Shown one piece after another: positions 18,214-27,668 of a stretch of 64,000 nucleotides of DNA. Every line of letters starts with the position of its first letter. The first letter of the stretch is position 1. Origin of the DNA: Comamonadaceae bacterium PBBC1 (GTDB lineage Bacteria; Pseudomonadota; Gammaproteobacteria; Burkholderiales; Burkholderiaceae_C); assembly GCA_002256145.1 (NCBI GenBank), contig NKIP01000013.1, positions 51,211-115,210 of the forward strand. The letters are read 5' to 3'. The notes below the pieces were generated by a model. The model was not told where the DNA came from, did no database searches, and saw only the letters and a program-made list of their open reading frames with translations. The position numbers and the translations under genes are program-made.

Positions 18214-19152
18214 TCAGCGGCTGAAGTAAAGCAGGCCCAGTTGGCCGTTCCAGCTGAAGTTGCTGGGGCTGACTTCGTTGACTTGCCCCAGGTGGCGGGC
18301 GGTGCCCAGGGTGCCAAACCAGGCCCACTGCGGGGTGAGGGCATAGCGGTAACTCATGCCCCAGCCCCAGTCGCCCAGACCGGCTTGCCAACCGCCCTCA
18401 GGCACTGGCCTCAAGCGCAGTTGGGTGGCCCAATGCCGGGCCGTGGCCCACGTCGCACCGCTACTCAGGCTCAGGGCGCTGCGTTCGCTCAAAGGCCACA
18501 AATAAGACAAGCCCATGGACAAGGTGGTGCCATCGCCCCGGTTCATCAGGTCTTGTGTGACATCGCTGCCCAGCGACCAGTGTTTGTCGAGTTGGTAGCT
18601 CGCACTGACGCGCCCGCGCACGGTGTTTTTGCCCGAACTGAAGCCATCAAAACTGCTGTTGTCCTGGATGTTCTGGATGCGTGCGGACAAGGCGATGTGG
18701 AGTTTGTCGTCATCGCGCAGGTCGTAGGCCAAATTGGTGGCTTCGCGGTAGCCGCTGAATTTGAACCATTCGTCGCCCGTGGCATGGCCCAGTCGCCAGC
18801 GTCCGTAGCGCAGACCCAGCACGGGGCGCAGGTCCAGGCTTTTGCGGCCATCGGCTTGTTCACTGGACTTGAGTTTGAGCCCCATGGTGTATTGCCAGCG
18901 CTTGGCCTGAATCTGGTCCGGCGTGGGGGGCTCGGGTGCGGTGTCTTGTGAGGTGCGGTCTGCGGAGGGTGCCGCCCCTGGCGCTGTGAGCGCCTTGTCC
19001 GGCGTTTGGCTTGGCGTTTGAAGGTCTGCTTGCGCGTGCGCGCCTCCTGCCATCAACACCCAAGCCCAGCCCATCGCCTGCAGGCGCAGGTTTTGTGGGC
19101 GCGACTTGGCCCTGGCAAAGCGGCCGGAACGGGGCAAAAAAGTGGGGCGCAT
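18214..19152 (-). CDS. MipA/OmpV-like outer-membrane beta-barrel protein within the gsp operon
   Basis: 312 residues. The N-terminus is basic, then hydrophobic (MGWAWVLMAGGAHAQ), consistent with a signal peptide; a start at that internal Met would give a more usual leader. A Thr/Pro/Ala-rich linker (about 43-78) precedes a barrel-like region with alternating strands and a C-terminal Phe-Ser-Arg after aromatic residues. Features such as LRPVLGLRYGRWRLG resemble the MipA/OmpV family. It lies 6 nt after gspE and 9 nt before gspF, so it is co-expressed with the secretion system. It could be a secretion-associated outer-membrane factor, or simply an inserted gene. Confidence 0.72.
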   Translation of the reverse strand: MRPTFLPRSGRFARAKSRPQNLRLQAMGWAWVLMAGGAHAQADLQTPSQTPDKALTAPGAAPSADRTSQDTAPEPPTPDQIQAKRWQYTMGLKLKSSEQADGRKSLDLRPVLGLRYGRWRLGHATGDEWFKFSGYREATNLAYDLRDDDKLHIALSARIQNIQDNSSFDGFSSGKNTVRGRVSASYQLDKHWSLGSDVTQDLMNRGDGTTLSMGLSYLWPLSERSALSLSSGATWATARHWATQLRLRPVPEGGWQAGLGDWGWGMSYRYALTPQWAWFGTLGTARHLGQVNEVSPSNFSWNGQLGLLYFSR

Positions 19153-19158
19153 GGGGCT

Positions 19159-20571
19159 TCAGTCCCGCGTCACGCGCAGCAGTTCTTCGGCGCTGGTGAT
19201 GCCCGCATCCACCAAGCGCTGGCCGTCGTCGCGCATCAACACCATGCCTTGGGCCAGCGCGGTGGCACGCAAGTCGGCTTCGGCGGCGCGGTTGTGGATT
19301 TGGGCCTTGATGTTGTCGGTGGCCACCAGCAGTTCAAACACCCCGGTGCGCCCGGCATACCCCGTTTGCCCGCAGACGTCGCAACCCACGCCGTGGCAGG
19401 CGGTGCAGCGCTTGCGCACCAGGCGCTGGGCCAGCACGCCCAGCAGCGACGAGCTGAGCAAAAACGGCTCGACGCCCATGTCGATCAAACGGTTCACGGC
19501 ACTGGCCGCGTCGTTGGTGTGCAGCGTGGCCAGCACCAGGTGGCCTGTGAGCGAGGCTTGAATGGCGATCTGCGCGGTTTCAAAGTCGCGGATCTCGCCG
19601 ATCATGATCACGTCCGGGTCTTGCCGCAAGATGGCCCGCAAGGCTTTGGCAAAGCTCAGGTCGATTTTGGCGTTGACCTGCGTTTGCCCCACGCCGGGCA
19701 GCTCGTATTCGATGGGGTCTTCCACCGTCATGATGTTGTTGCGTGTGGCATCCAGCCGCTGCAGCGCGGCATACAGGCTGGTGGTTTTGCCCGAGCCGGT
19801 GGGGCCGGTGACCAGCAAAATGCCATGTGGCTGGTGGATCAATTGGTCCACTTGTTGCAAGACTTGGCCCTGCATACCCACCGCTTCCAGTGTCAAACGC
19901 GCTTCACTTTTGTCGAGCAAACGCAACACGGCCCGTTCGCCATGGGCGCTGGGCAGCGTGGACACGCGCACATCGACCGCGCGTGAGCCCAGACGCAGGC
20001 TGATGCGGCCGTCTTGGGGGAGTCGTTTTTCGGCAATGTCGAGTTCGGCCATGATTTTCAGGCGCGAAATCAGTGCTGCGTGCAGCGCCCGGTTCGGTTG
20101 TACAACCTCGCGCAGCGTGCCGTCTATGCGAAAGCGCACACTCGAATGGCGTTCATACGGCTCGATGTGGATGTCGCTGGCCCCGTCGCGTGCCGCCTGC
20201 GTCAGCAAGGCGTTGAGCATGCGGATGATGGGCGCGTCGTCGCTGGCCTCCAGCAGGTCTTCCACGGCGGGCAGGTCTTGCATCATGCGCGAGAGGTCGG
20301 CTTCGGATTCAACTTCGCTGACCACGGCGGCGGCGCTGGAGCTGCTGTTGGCTTGGCCGCCCGAATAAGCCTGGTGGATGCGTTGGGCCAGTTCGGTGGC
20401 GGTGCTGTGCTGCATCTGCCAATGGGGCCCGGCAAACTGGCGCGTCACCTCGGACAGGGCCGAGCGATCGCTCTCGTCACAAAACCACAGGGTCAGGGCC
20501 TGCGCATCGTCTTCGAGCAGCAAACGATGGGTGCGGGCAAAGGCATAGGGCAAGGGGTAGCGCATGGGCAA
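19159..20571 (-). CDS. gspE: Type II secretion ATPase GspE
   Basis: 470 residues. The ATPase core shows Walker A GPTGSGKTT (256-264), the Asp box MTVEDPIEYELPG, Walker B VIMIGEIRD (321-329) and the His box LATLHTNDA. A zinc-binding tetracysteine, CxxC-x4-CxxC, lies at residues 389-400, as in true GspE. The N-terminal GspL-binding domain is short. It energises pseudopilin extrusion at the cytoplasmic face. It begins one base after the gspD stop. Confidence 0.96.
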   Translation of the reverse strand: MPMRYPLPYAFARTHRLLLEDDAQALTLWFCDESDRSALSEVTRQFAGPHWQMQHSTATELAQRIHQAYSGGQANSSSSAAAVVSEVESEADLSRMMQDLPAVEDLLEASDDAPIIRMLNALLTQAARDGASDIHIEPYERHSSVRFRIDGTLREVVQPNRALHAALISRLKIMAELDIAEKRLPQDGRISLRLGSRAVDVRVSTLPSAHGERAVLRLLDKSEARLTLEAVGMQGQVLQQVDQLIHQPHGILLVTGPTGSGKTTSLYAALQRLDATRNNIMTVEDPIEYELPGVGQTQVNAKIDLSFAKALRAILRQDPDVIMIGEIRDFETAQIAIQASLTGHLVLATLHTNDAASAVNRLIDMGVEPFLLSSSLLGVLAQRLVRKRCTACHGVGCDVCGQTGYAGRTGVFELLVATDNIKAQIHNRAAEADLRATALAQGMVLMRDDGQRLVDAGITSAEELLRVTRD

Positions 20572-20572
20572 C

Positions 20573-22759
20573 TCAGGGCTTGGCTGGGGCGGGGGCAGTG
20601 GCTGGGTTGCCCCCGGTCAATGGGGGAAGGACGGCCGAGCCGGGCACGGGCAGCGCACCGTTGGCAGCGGGCTGAAAGCTCATTTGGTTGAGCCGCATTT
20701 GTTCGTAACGTCCCAGTGACAGGGCTTCGGTGGCCGCACCGTCGCGCACCACCACCGGCCGCAAAAACACCATCAAGTTGGTCTTTTTGCGGCTGCGGGC
20801 TTCGGCCCGAAACAGGTTGCCAAAAATCGGAATGTCCCCCAGGCCGGGCACTTTTTCCTGGGTGTTGCTGGTGTCGTCTTGCAGCAAGCCGCCCAGCACC
20901 ACGATGGAGCCATCGTCGACCAGCACGCTCGACTCGATGGAGCGTTTGTTGGTGATCAGCCCGGCCGTCGATGAGCTTTTGCTGTCGATGCTGCTGACTT
21001 CCTGGAAGATTTGCATCTTCACCGTGCCGTTTTCGCTGATTTGCGGCTTGACGCGCAGGGTCAGGCCCACGTCTTTGCGCTCGATGGTTTGAAACGGGTT
21101 GACCGCACCGGCGTTGGTATTGTTGGACGTGTATTGGCCGGTCACAAAGGGCACGTTTTGGCCAATGACAATTTTGGCTTCTTCGTTGTCCAGGGTGAGC
21201 AAGTTGGGGGTGGACAGCACATTGGCGTCGCCATTGGACTGTAAAAACCTCGCCAATGCGCCCAAGGCCAGCACGCCGTTGCGCCGCTCGCCAACGGCCA
21301 CATTCAGGCCTGTCGAGGGGGTGTAGTTGCCGGTGGCTGCGTTGGCGGCCAAGCTGAACAAATTGGTGCCGCCTACCGCAAAGTTGGTGCCCAACAGGCC
21401 CACCGCGCTGCCACTGTTGCCTGTGCCGCTGAGCCACTGCACGCCAAACTCGGCGGCCTTGTCGGCGCTGACTTCGGCAATCAGGCTTTCTACAAACACC
21501 TGAGCGCGGCGTTGGTCGAGCATCTCGATCACCGAGCGCAGTTGCCGGTATTGCGGTTCGGGGGCTGTGATGATGAGCGAATTGGTGGCCGGGTCGGCCT
21601 GAATTTGGCCGCCTGTGGAAGGGCTGGCGCTGGCGTTCAGGCTGGTTGTGGCCGCCGATGCCGGGCCGGAAGGTGCCGTGTTGCCCGTGCTGGCCGGTGT
21701 GCTGCCTGGCGTGCTGCGCGACTCGCCAGACATGGCGGCACGCAAGGTGATGGCCAGTTTGGTGGCGTCGGCGTTCTTCAGGTACACCACATGGATGTTG
21801 CCACTGGCCGCGCCCGGCCCGGTGGCGCTGGGCTGGTCCAGTTGGCTGACCAGGCCCCGCACCAAGGCCAGACGGGCCGGGTTGGCGGCACGCACGATCA
21901 AGGCGTTGGTGCGCACGTCGGGCAGCACGGTGGTTTTGAACAAGTTGTCGGTTTGTCCTTGGCTGGCCACGGCGGCAGCGGCCGTGGATTCGAGCAGGCG
22001 CAGCACCATGGGGGCCAGGTCGCTGGCCACGCCGTGTTGCAGCCGGATCATCTCGACCCCGGTGGCGTTGGCCACATCGAGTGCCGCCACGATGCGGGCC
22101 AGGCGTTGCAGGTTCTCGCTGTAGTCGGTGATCACCAAGGCGTTGGTGCCCGGGTTGACGTTGATGGTGTTGTTGGGGCTGATGAGGGGGCGCAGCACCG
22201 GCACCAGGTTGTTGGCGTTTTCGTGGTTGAGCCTGAAAATTTGGGTGATGATTTGGCCGCTGCTGGCGGGCACGGCACCGGCCGAGACGGCGCTGCTTTG
22301 CAGCTTGGCTTCGGCCTCAGGCAGCACGGTGTACAGCCCCGACGACTCCACCAGGGCAAAGCCTTGGGTGCGCAGTTGCACGGCAAACAGGCGCAAGGCC
22401 TGGGCCGGCGGCACGGGCAGTTGGCTGGACAGCGAAACGGTGCCCTTGACCCGGGGGTCCACCACCACGTTGTGCCCAGACAAAGTGGCCAAGGTACGGG
22501 CCACGGCTTCGATGTCGGCGTTGACAAAGTTGAGCGTGACCGGCTCTTGCCGCGTGGCTTTGCGAGCGGCCGACTTGGCTTGTGGCTGGGCTGCGGTGGT
22601 GGCCGAGTTCAGGGCCGAGCTGGGGGCCTGGGCGGGCTCGGTGTTGGGGGCTTGGGCCAGTGCGCTGGACAGGCAGACCCAGCTCAGTGCCAGAGGCTGC
22701 CACAGGCGTGTGGATGGCAAGGGCTGGGACAAGCGGGCAAAGAAAGGGGTGGCGTTCAT
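20573..22759 (-). CDS. gspD: Type II secretion outer-membrane secretin GspD
   Basis: 728 residues. A signal peptide (cleavage near ALAQ, about residue 36) is followed by periplasmic N0-N3 domains with repeated VxxPxxxxxNAL(V/I) motifs. The secretin domain then carries VPGLGDIPIFGNLFR near the C-terminus. A Ser/Thr/Ala-rich insertion lies in the N3 region (around residues 345-385). It forms the multimeric outer-membrane channel. It is 34 nt downstream of gspN on the same strand, an order seen in Burkholderia-type clusters with gspD after gspN. Confidence 0.95.
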   Translation of the reverse strand: MNATPFFARLSQPLPSTRLWQPLALSWVCLSSALAQAPNTEPAQAPSSALNSATTAAQPQAKSAARKATRQEPVTLNFVNADIEAVARTLATLSGHNVVVDPRVKGTVSLSSQLPVPPAQALRLFAVQLRTQGFALVESSGLYTVLPEAEAKLQSSAVSAGAVPASSGQIITQIFRLNHENANNLVPVLRPLISPNNTINVNPGTNALVITDYSENLQRLARIVAALDVANATGVEMIRLQHGVASDLAPMVLRLLESTAAAAVASQGQTDNLFKTTVLPDVRTNALIVRAANPARLALVRGLVSQLDQPSATGPGAASGNIHVVYLKNADATKLAITLRAAMSGESRSTPGSTPASTGNTAPSGPASAATTSLNASASPSTGGQIQADPATNSLIITAPEPQYRQLRSVIEMLDQRRAQVFVESLIAEVSADKAAEFGVQWLSGTGNSGSAVGLLGTNFAVGGTNLFSLAANAATGNYTPSTGLNVAVGERRNGVLALGALARFLQSNGDANVLSTPNLLTLDNEEAKIVIGQNVPFVTGQYTSNNTNAGAVNPFQTIERKDVGLTLRVKPQISENGTVKMQIFQEVSSIDSKSSSTAGLITNKRSIESSVLVDDGSIVVLGGLLQDDTSNTQEKVPGLGDIPIFGNLFRAEARSRKKTNLMVFLRPVVVRDGAATEALSLGRYEQMRLNQMSFQPAANGALPVPGSAVLPPLTGGNPATAPAPAKP

Positions 22760-22793
22760 GGTGTGTGGGCGGGTTCAATCGGTGGTGTGGGGT

Positions 22794-23597
22794 TCAGCCC
22801 AAAGACAGCAGGCTGCGTGGGCCTTGGCGGCGGCCCACAATGTTCAGCAAATTGGACAAGGCCGCTTCGTGCCCTTCTTGGGCACTGGCTTCGCCTGTAA
22901 AGCGCAGGCGTGCACCGACCCATTGGCCTTGCCCGCTCAAGAGCAAAGGCCCTTGCAGGGTGCTCAAGAGCAGCTCCGGGGTGGCCGTGCCTTCGGGGCG
23001 ACCGTTCAGGTGAATCAGGTAACTGCCCATGGGTTTGAGGGTGCTCAAGCGGGAGGACAGTTGCTGCACTTGCAGCTCGACCTGGCCTTTCATTTGCATG
23101 CGGCCTTCGCTCCAGCGCAGTTGCAGGCCTTCGGTGCGCCATTGCAGCTGGCCTTCGGGTTGCAGGGTGTTCCAGGGGGCACCCAGGCCGGTCAGCAAGG
23201 CGGCTGGCCATTGGGAGAGGTGGTCGCTGACGCTCACTTGCAGGCTGGACAAGCCAGGCTTCAGTTCTATGCTGGCGGTTTGTGTCATGCAGCATTCGGC
23301 GCGCCAAAGCAGTTGCAAGCCGCTCCAGGTGGGTTGAATGCGCCAGCGCAGCCGACCGGGCAGGGCTTGTGCGTCGCGGCTGCCACTGCCCCCGCTGAGC
23401 ACCAGTTGCGCCGATCCGGTCCACAGGCCGTTGCGTGGGTCGAGCAGCTGCACGCGTCCTTGGCTGGCTTGCGCTACGCCCCAGGCCAGCCAGCGTGCGG
23501 GGGCCCACACGCAGGTGGCCACCAGCAGGCCCAACATTGCGCCCCAAAGCGCATGACGCCATCGCGGGCGCAGGGCGGGGGTGATGCGCTGGTTCAT
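22794..23597 (-). CDS. gspN: Type II secretion protein GspN
   Basis: 267 residues from ATG 23597, which overlaps the gspM stop by 4 nt. One N-terminal membrane helix (about residues 13-34) precedes a periplasmic beta-rich domain with the pattern GxWxGxAQLVLSG and a C-terminal SLLNIVGRRQG. GspN is a minor, non-universal inner-membrane component whose role is unclear. The identification rests on position and overall architecture. Confidence 0.85.
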   Translation of the reverse strand: MNQRITPALRPRWRHALWGAMLGLLVATCVWAPARWLAWGVAQASQGRVQLLDPRNGLWTGSAQLVLSGGSGSRDAQALPGRLRWRIQPTWSGLQLLWRAECCMTQTASIELKPGLSSLQVSVSDHLSQWPAALLTGLGAPWNTLQPEGQLQWRTEGLQLRWSEGRMQMKGQVELQVQQLSSRLSTLKPMGSYLIHLNGRPEGTATPELLLSTLQGPLLLSGQGQWVGARLRFTGEASAQEGHEAALSNLLNIVGRRQGPRSLLSLG

Positions 23598-24214
23598 GGC
23601 GTGGCGGGCAAACGAAGCACCACACTGCCGCGCCAATGCACACCGCTGGTGTTGGCTTGGGCACCGCTGGGTGCGGGCTGGGGCAGGCTCGCCCATGCGG
23701 CAGGTCCTGCTGAGGGCATGGCGGACTTGCCTGCCGAGGGTGCTGCCGGGTTGGCATTCGGGCTGGGCGGGGCGGCTTGTTGCAGTTGGGCTTGCACGGG
23801 CAGGGCCTGGGCCCGTTCGCGGGCTTGGCTGAGCCAGCGGGCCATGCTGTCGGCCGGGGCCGATTCCACGCTCAAGGTGGCGCGATCGCCTTGCACCTGA
23901 ATGCGCGCGCCCGCGCCCAAATCGCGCACGCTGGCTTCCAGCCATTGACGCGCTTGGTCACCCGAGTGGGCTGGGGGTGATTGCAGGCTTTTGGCTTGGG
24001 CTTGCAGTTCGCGCATGCGCTGTGTTTGCCGGTCCAGCTGGGCTTGCTTGGCGGGGGCTTGTTGCCAGGTGCGCCAGGCGGGGCTGATGGCCAGGCTCCA
24101 CAGCAAAGTCAATGTCAGCAACAGGGCGACCAAAGCCAAGCCCTTTTTTTCACGGGGGCTGCGCTGTTGCCAAGCTTGATGCAGTACTTGGAAGATGGCT
24201 TGGTTACGGCTCAT
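23594..24214 (-). CDS. gspM: Type II secretion protein GspM
   Basis: 206 residues. The cytoplasmic N-terminus (QAWQQRSPREKKGLALV) leads into one helix (about 26-43). A coiled-coil-prone stretch (about 50-77) and a small ferredoxin-like periplasmic domain follow. The last third is rich in Pro, Ala and Ser (about 146-190) and probably disordered. GspM is part of the platform and binds GspL. Both gene ends overlap neighbours by ATGA (gspL upstream, gspN downstream). Confidence 0.88.
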   Translation of the reverse strand: MSRNQAIFQVLHQAWQQRSPREKKGLALVALLLTLTLLWSLAISPAWRTWQQAPAKQAQLDRQTQRMRELQAQAKSLQSPPAHSGDQARQWLEASVRDLGAGARIQVQGDRATLSVESAPADSMARWLSQARERAQALPVQAQLQQAAPPSPNANPAAPSAGKSAMPSAGPAAWASLPQPAPSGAQANTSGVHWRGSVVLRLPATP

Positions 24215-25458
24215 GGGGTGCTTTCCTTGGCGGGAGACCCAGACATCAACCAGCCTTCGCCTTCGGGCTTGAGCAGGTAGCCCTGCGCTTGCAGCGCCGT
24301 TTTCAGGGCCGCTTGCTCGCTGGCAGCGGGTTGAAATCCTGTCAACTTCAGTTGGCCGCTTTGGTAGGCCCATTGGCTGGGTGCTGCTGTGCCTGCGGGC
24401 AGCGCCTGGCCCAGAGCGGCCAGCATGGCTTCGAGGTCGGCAGGGCCGAGTTGGCCAGAGTTTTGCTGTAGTTGTTCGATTTCTCGCGCCATTTGGACCG
24501 GGGCATCCACCACGAGCTGGGTTTGCGGAAAGCTTTGTTTGAGCATGCGGGCCCAACTTTGTTCTTCGGCCTGCCAGTTGGCGCGTGTTTTCCAGGCCCA
24601 GGCGTTCAGGCCGACGAGTTGGCTGACCAAGAGCAGGCCCAAGCCCCAGCGGGTCGGTCGCCAGGCGGGGCTGTTCCACAGGGTGCTGAGGCCCTTTTGA
24701 CCGTTTTTGAGGTAACGCGCTTGTGCATTGGCCCGAAAGTCAAATTGCGCCAAGTCCCAGTCGGAGTCGATGGCGTTCAGCCAGTGTTGCCCCGGGGGCA
24801 TCAGTTGCGCTGAGCGTGCCAGCGCTTCGGTGATGGGGGCCACTGCGGCCGGTTCGGCCAACAAGTCGGCCTTGTCCAGTTCTTGAGGGCTCAGGCCAAA
24901 GCGTCCGGCCAGCGTGCGCAGGGGCTCAAGGGGCATGCCCCAGACGCCGCGTTCGGGGTGTGCCGCCCACAGCCAGCCGGTCTGGGCATCGCCCAGTGCC
25001 AAAAGTTGCAGTGGCGCGGCGCCCGGTGCGATTTCGGGCACGATGCGGTGCACCTGCAGGCCGACTTGTTCGAGCGCTTGGAGGTGTTCGCGCAGCCATT
25101 GGCGTCGGCACACGCCCACCCAGGGCTGGGGCATGTCTTTCCAGCCGGTTTGCAAAGCCATGTGCAACTGGGCGGGGTCGTCGAGCAGGCGGTCTTCGAG
25201 CAGGCCTTGCAAGGCCGCTTGCAGGCGTGAAGCCTGTTTGTGCAGGCCCGGGGGCAACTCAACCCGGTGCCACGACAGGCAGGCCGCGGGCAACAAAACC
25301 AGCACTTCGGTCTGCCGGTCGGCGCTGGGCAACAAGGTGATGCCCGACCACTGCAGGCGCACAGAGGCCGGTTCACGCTCGGGCTGCACCAGGGCGTGAG
25401 GGTAAACCGTGTTGGGGCCGGCCGGGCCGGGGGGCAATTGAATGATCAGGGTGCGCAT
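24211..25458 (-). CDS. gspL: Type II secretion protein GspL
   Basis: 415 residues from ATG 25458 (MRTLIIQLPPG); an ATG eight codons upstream is less likely. The large cytoplasmic actin-like domain (about 1-270) recruits GspE. One membrane helix lies near 280-300 (WGLGLLLVSQLVGLNAW), followed by a periplasmic domain that pairs with GspM. It transmits ATPase action across the inner membrane. It is 7 nt after gspK. Confidence 0.9.
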   Translation of the reverse strand: MRTLIIQLPPGPAGPNTVYPHALVQPEREPASVRLQWSGITLLPSADRQTEVLVLLPAACLSWHRVELPPGLHKQASRLQAALQGLLEDRLLDDPAQLHMALQTGWKDMPQPWVGVCRRQWLREHLQALEQVGLQVHRIVPEIAPGAAPLQLLALGDAQTGWLWAAHPERGVWGMPLEPLRTLAGRFGLSPQELDKADLLAEPAAVAPITEALARSAQLMPPGQHWLNAIDSDWDLAQFDFRANAQARYLKNGQKGLSTLWNSPAWRPTRWGLGLLLVSQLVGLNAWAWKTRANWQAEEQSWARMLKQSFPQTQLVVDAPVQMAREIEQLQQNSGQLGPADLEAMLAALGQALPAGTAAPSQWAYQSGQLKLTGFQPAASEQAALKTALQAQGYLLKPEGEGWLMSGSPAKESTP

Positions 25459-25465
25459 GTGCGAT

Positions 25466-26491
25466 TCATTGTAGAGGGGCACTGTGACTTTGCTGGGGGC
25501 TTTTGACCCGCCACAGCATGCGCACTTGGTTGCCTTCGCGGCGCATCAAGGCCAGCTCTTGCTGGACCACGTTGTCAATGCGCATGCGCCCCAGCACCTC
25601 AAAGTAACGGCTTTGCACGCTGTGCTGCTTGTCATTGAGTTGCAAACCTGCCGGTCCCAGTGCTTCGCGGGCCGCGTTCAGGCTGGCCCAGTGCCCCCGT
25701 GCCCGCAAGGCCACCGCTTGACGTGCTGACGGCAGGTCAAAACCCACCAGGCTGGCCGAGAGCACCTCGGCTGAGGCGGTGTTGATGTTGATGGGCGTGG
25801 GCTCGGGCAGCACGGTGATGTGATCTTGCAAGGCAAGCAAGGTGGCTGCGCTCAGGCCCATCCAGCGCAGTTGGGCGGTTTGTTGCGGCACCAAGGGCAC
25901 TGCTTTGGATTGGCCCGAGACGGGTTGGCGGATGCTGTTGTTGTTGAGGGGTTGGGCGGTCAACCACTGGTCGAGCAGTTTTTGCAGCTCGGACTGGGGC
26001 AGCTGCAAGCGGTCAAACAGCGCAGCCAATTGCGCCAGGGCCAAGGGCGAGGGTTTGCCGTCTTCGGTCAGATTGGCCAGGTTCATGCGCGATTGGGCAT
26101 CGGTGATTCGGCCCGATAAAAAGACCTCGGCATCGTCTTCGCGCCATTGCTGGTCTTGTGACAAAAACGAAGACAGTTTGGATTCTTGCACCGGCAAAGC
26201 CCAAGGTTCACCCAAATGGTCAACGCTTGCACCTTGGGCAGAGACCGCGTCTTCGCGCAAGATCAGTCGGGCCCAGTCCAGGGCCCCGGTCATCATCCAG
26301 GCGGTTTGGCTGCGACCCCGTTCGGCGGATTCAATTTCCACTTGCCGCCACTGTTGCCACAGGGCGGCACTGGCCAGCGTGGCCACCAGGGCCACGGTGA
26401 GCATGGCCACCAACAAGGCGGCACCGGCTTGGCCCGGCTGTTTGGCGTGTCGCGCTGTTGGGGCGTGACCTGGGGCGTGGGGCCGCGTCAT
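25466..26491 (-). CDS. gspK: Minor pseudopilin GspK
   Basis: 341 residues from ATG 26491, overlapping the gspJ stop (ATGA). The N-terminal segment KQPGQAGAALLVAMLTVALVA is a class III prepilin-type leader and helix; GspK proteins characteristically lack the +5 glutamate, as here. The large helical domain with INTASAEVLSA is typical. It caps the pseudopilus tip with GspI and GspJ. Confidence 0.93.
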   Translation of the reverse strand: MTRPHAPGHAPTARHAKQPGQAGAALLVAMLTVALVATLASAALWQQWRQVEIESAERGRSQTAWMMTGALDWARLILREDAVSAQGASVDHLGEPWALPVQESKLSSFLSQDQQWREDDAEVFLSGRITDAQSRMNLANLTEDGKPSPLALAQLAALFDRLQLPQSELQKLLDQWLTAQPLNNNSIRQPVSGQSKAVPLVPQQTAQLRWMGLSAATLLALQDHITVLPEPTPININTASAEVLSASLVGFDLPSARQAVALRARGHWASLNAAREALGPAGLQLNDKQHSVQSRYFEVLGRMRIDNVVQQELALMRREGNQVRMLWRVKSPQQSHSAPLQ

Positions 26492-27246
26492 GAGGGGGCT
26501 CCAGACAAGGTGGGGCGCACCCAATCGAGCGTCAGGGGACCTGCCCCCGCAGGCCCGGGGGGCAAGCTCAGCACCAGACGCACACCATCAGGTGTTGTGC
26601 TGGCGCTGGTGGCTGCTGGGGTGGGGGCGGCGGCAGGCGTGTTGGGTCGTGGAGGTGACTGGGGTGGGGTGTTGGGGCCTGCCGTCACGGCATCGCTGGA
26701 CAAAGGGTTGGTCCACGCGCCACCCCGGTGCACAAAAATTTGCCAACCCGCCAAAGGGTGGATTTGAATTTGCCCGGCGCGGGCCGCATCGTCGGGTGTC
26801 TGGCTCCATTGCCGCGCCGCATCCCAGGCGGTTTGCCAGTCCTGGCTTTGGGTCAGTGGGGGCGATTGCCAGCGTTGCCAGTCACCGCCACCGGGCCGAC
26901 CTGGGTCGATGCGCCACGTCCAGGCCACCACCTGCACACTGGGCACAGGGCCGTTGGGTGATGGGGGGGCGTCTGCGCTGCGGCGTGTCAGGCGCAGCAC
27001 CTGCCCGTCCCAGTCCCAGCTGGGGGTGCCGGCCAATTCGGCCAATTGGTCCAGGTCGGTTTGCCATTGGGCCAGGCCCGCTTGCAAGGTGCGGATGTCG
27101 TCGGCACGGGTTTGCAAACCACTTTGGGTGCGCAGCATGCCATCAATTCCGCGCCAGGCCATCAGGCTCATCAAGGCCATGATGGCAATGGCCACCAGCA
27201 CCTCGATCAGGGTGAAGCCGCGTGCACGGGAGGACAGGGGGGCCAT
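26488..27246 (-). CDS. gspJ: Minor pseudopilin GspJ
   Basis: 252 residues from ATG 27246. The leader SSRARG is followed by FTLIEVLVAIAIMALMSLMAWRG, the prepilin cleavage and assembly helix with the conserved Glu at +5. The C-terminal part has a low-complexity Pro/Ala/Thr stretch near 190-220 before a final beta region. It is part of the GspIJK tip complex. Its start overlaps the gspI stop by one base. Confidence 0.93.
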   Translation of the reverse strand: MAPLSSRARGFTLIEVLVAIAIMALMSLMAWRGIDGMLRTQSGLQTRADDIRTLQAGLAQWQTDLDQLAELAGTPSWDWDGQVLRLTRRSADAPPSPNGPVPSVQVVAWTWRIDPGRPGGGDWQRWQSPPLTQSQDWQTAWDAARQWSQTPDDAARAGQIQIHPLAGWQIFVHRGGAWTNPLSSDAVTAGPNTPPQSPPRPNTPAAAPTPAATSASTTPDGVRLVLSLPPGPAGAGPLTLDWVRPTLSGAPS

Positions 27247-27668
27247 CAGTTGCGCCCCATCACGGTGGACAGTTGCAGCACATAGCGGCCTTCGTCCAGC
27301 ACCCGGGCATCGACCCGCCGAAAATTCGGGTTGGGGGTGGGGCGCACCGACACCTCCACTTGCAGCTGGCGACCGGCTTGGGGGCATTCGATGCTGCGGT
27401 TGCCGTTGTCGGGCAGCTGTCGTCGCAATCGCAGGGCAATGAGTTCGTTCTCGGCGCAAATTTGGCCCAGCATGCTCACGGTTTGTCGATCGGCGTTGCG
27501 CACCAGCGAGCCGGTGGCCTGCAGCCCGGCCAACAGGGCCACGGCTGTGATGCCCAAGGCGACCAACACCTCGATCAAGGTGAAGCCTTGCGCCGATGGG
27601 GCAAAGCGACCTCCGCTTCGGCGGGCTGTTTCAGGCCTGTGGGGGCCGCTGTTGCGCGGGGCACTCAT
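27246..27668 (-). CDS. gspI: Minor pseudopilin GspI
   Basis: 140 residues from ATG 27668, overlapping the gspH stop by ATGA. The leader is unusually long, about 28 residues (to SAQG), before FTLIEVLVALGITAVALLAG. The body contains LGQICAENELIALRLRRQLPD, a GspI pattern. It initiates tip assembly with GspJ and GspK after processing by a prepilin peptidase that is not encoded in this window. Confidence 0.92.
   Translation of the reverse strand: MSAPRNSGPHRPETARRSGGRFAPSAQGFTLIEVLVALGITAVALLAGLQATGSLVRNADRQTVSMLGQICAENELIALRLRRQLPDNGNRSIECPQAGRQLQVEVSVRPTPNPNFRRVDARVLDEGRYVLQLSTVMGRN

Noticed and set aside
17125..18951. 608-codon open frame on the plus strand opposite gspF and the MipA-like gene
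   Set aside because: Gln/Gly/His-rich translation with no motif; the opposite strand encodes clear secretion proteins.
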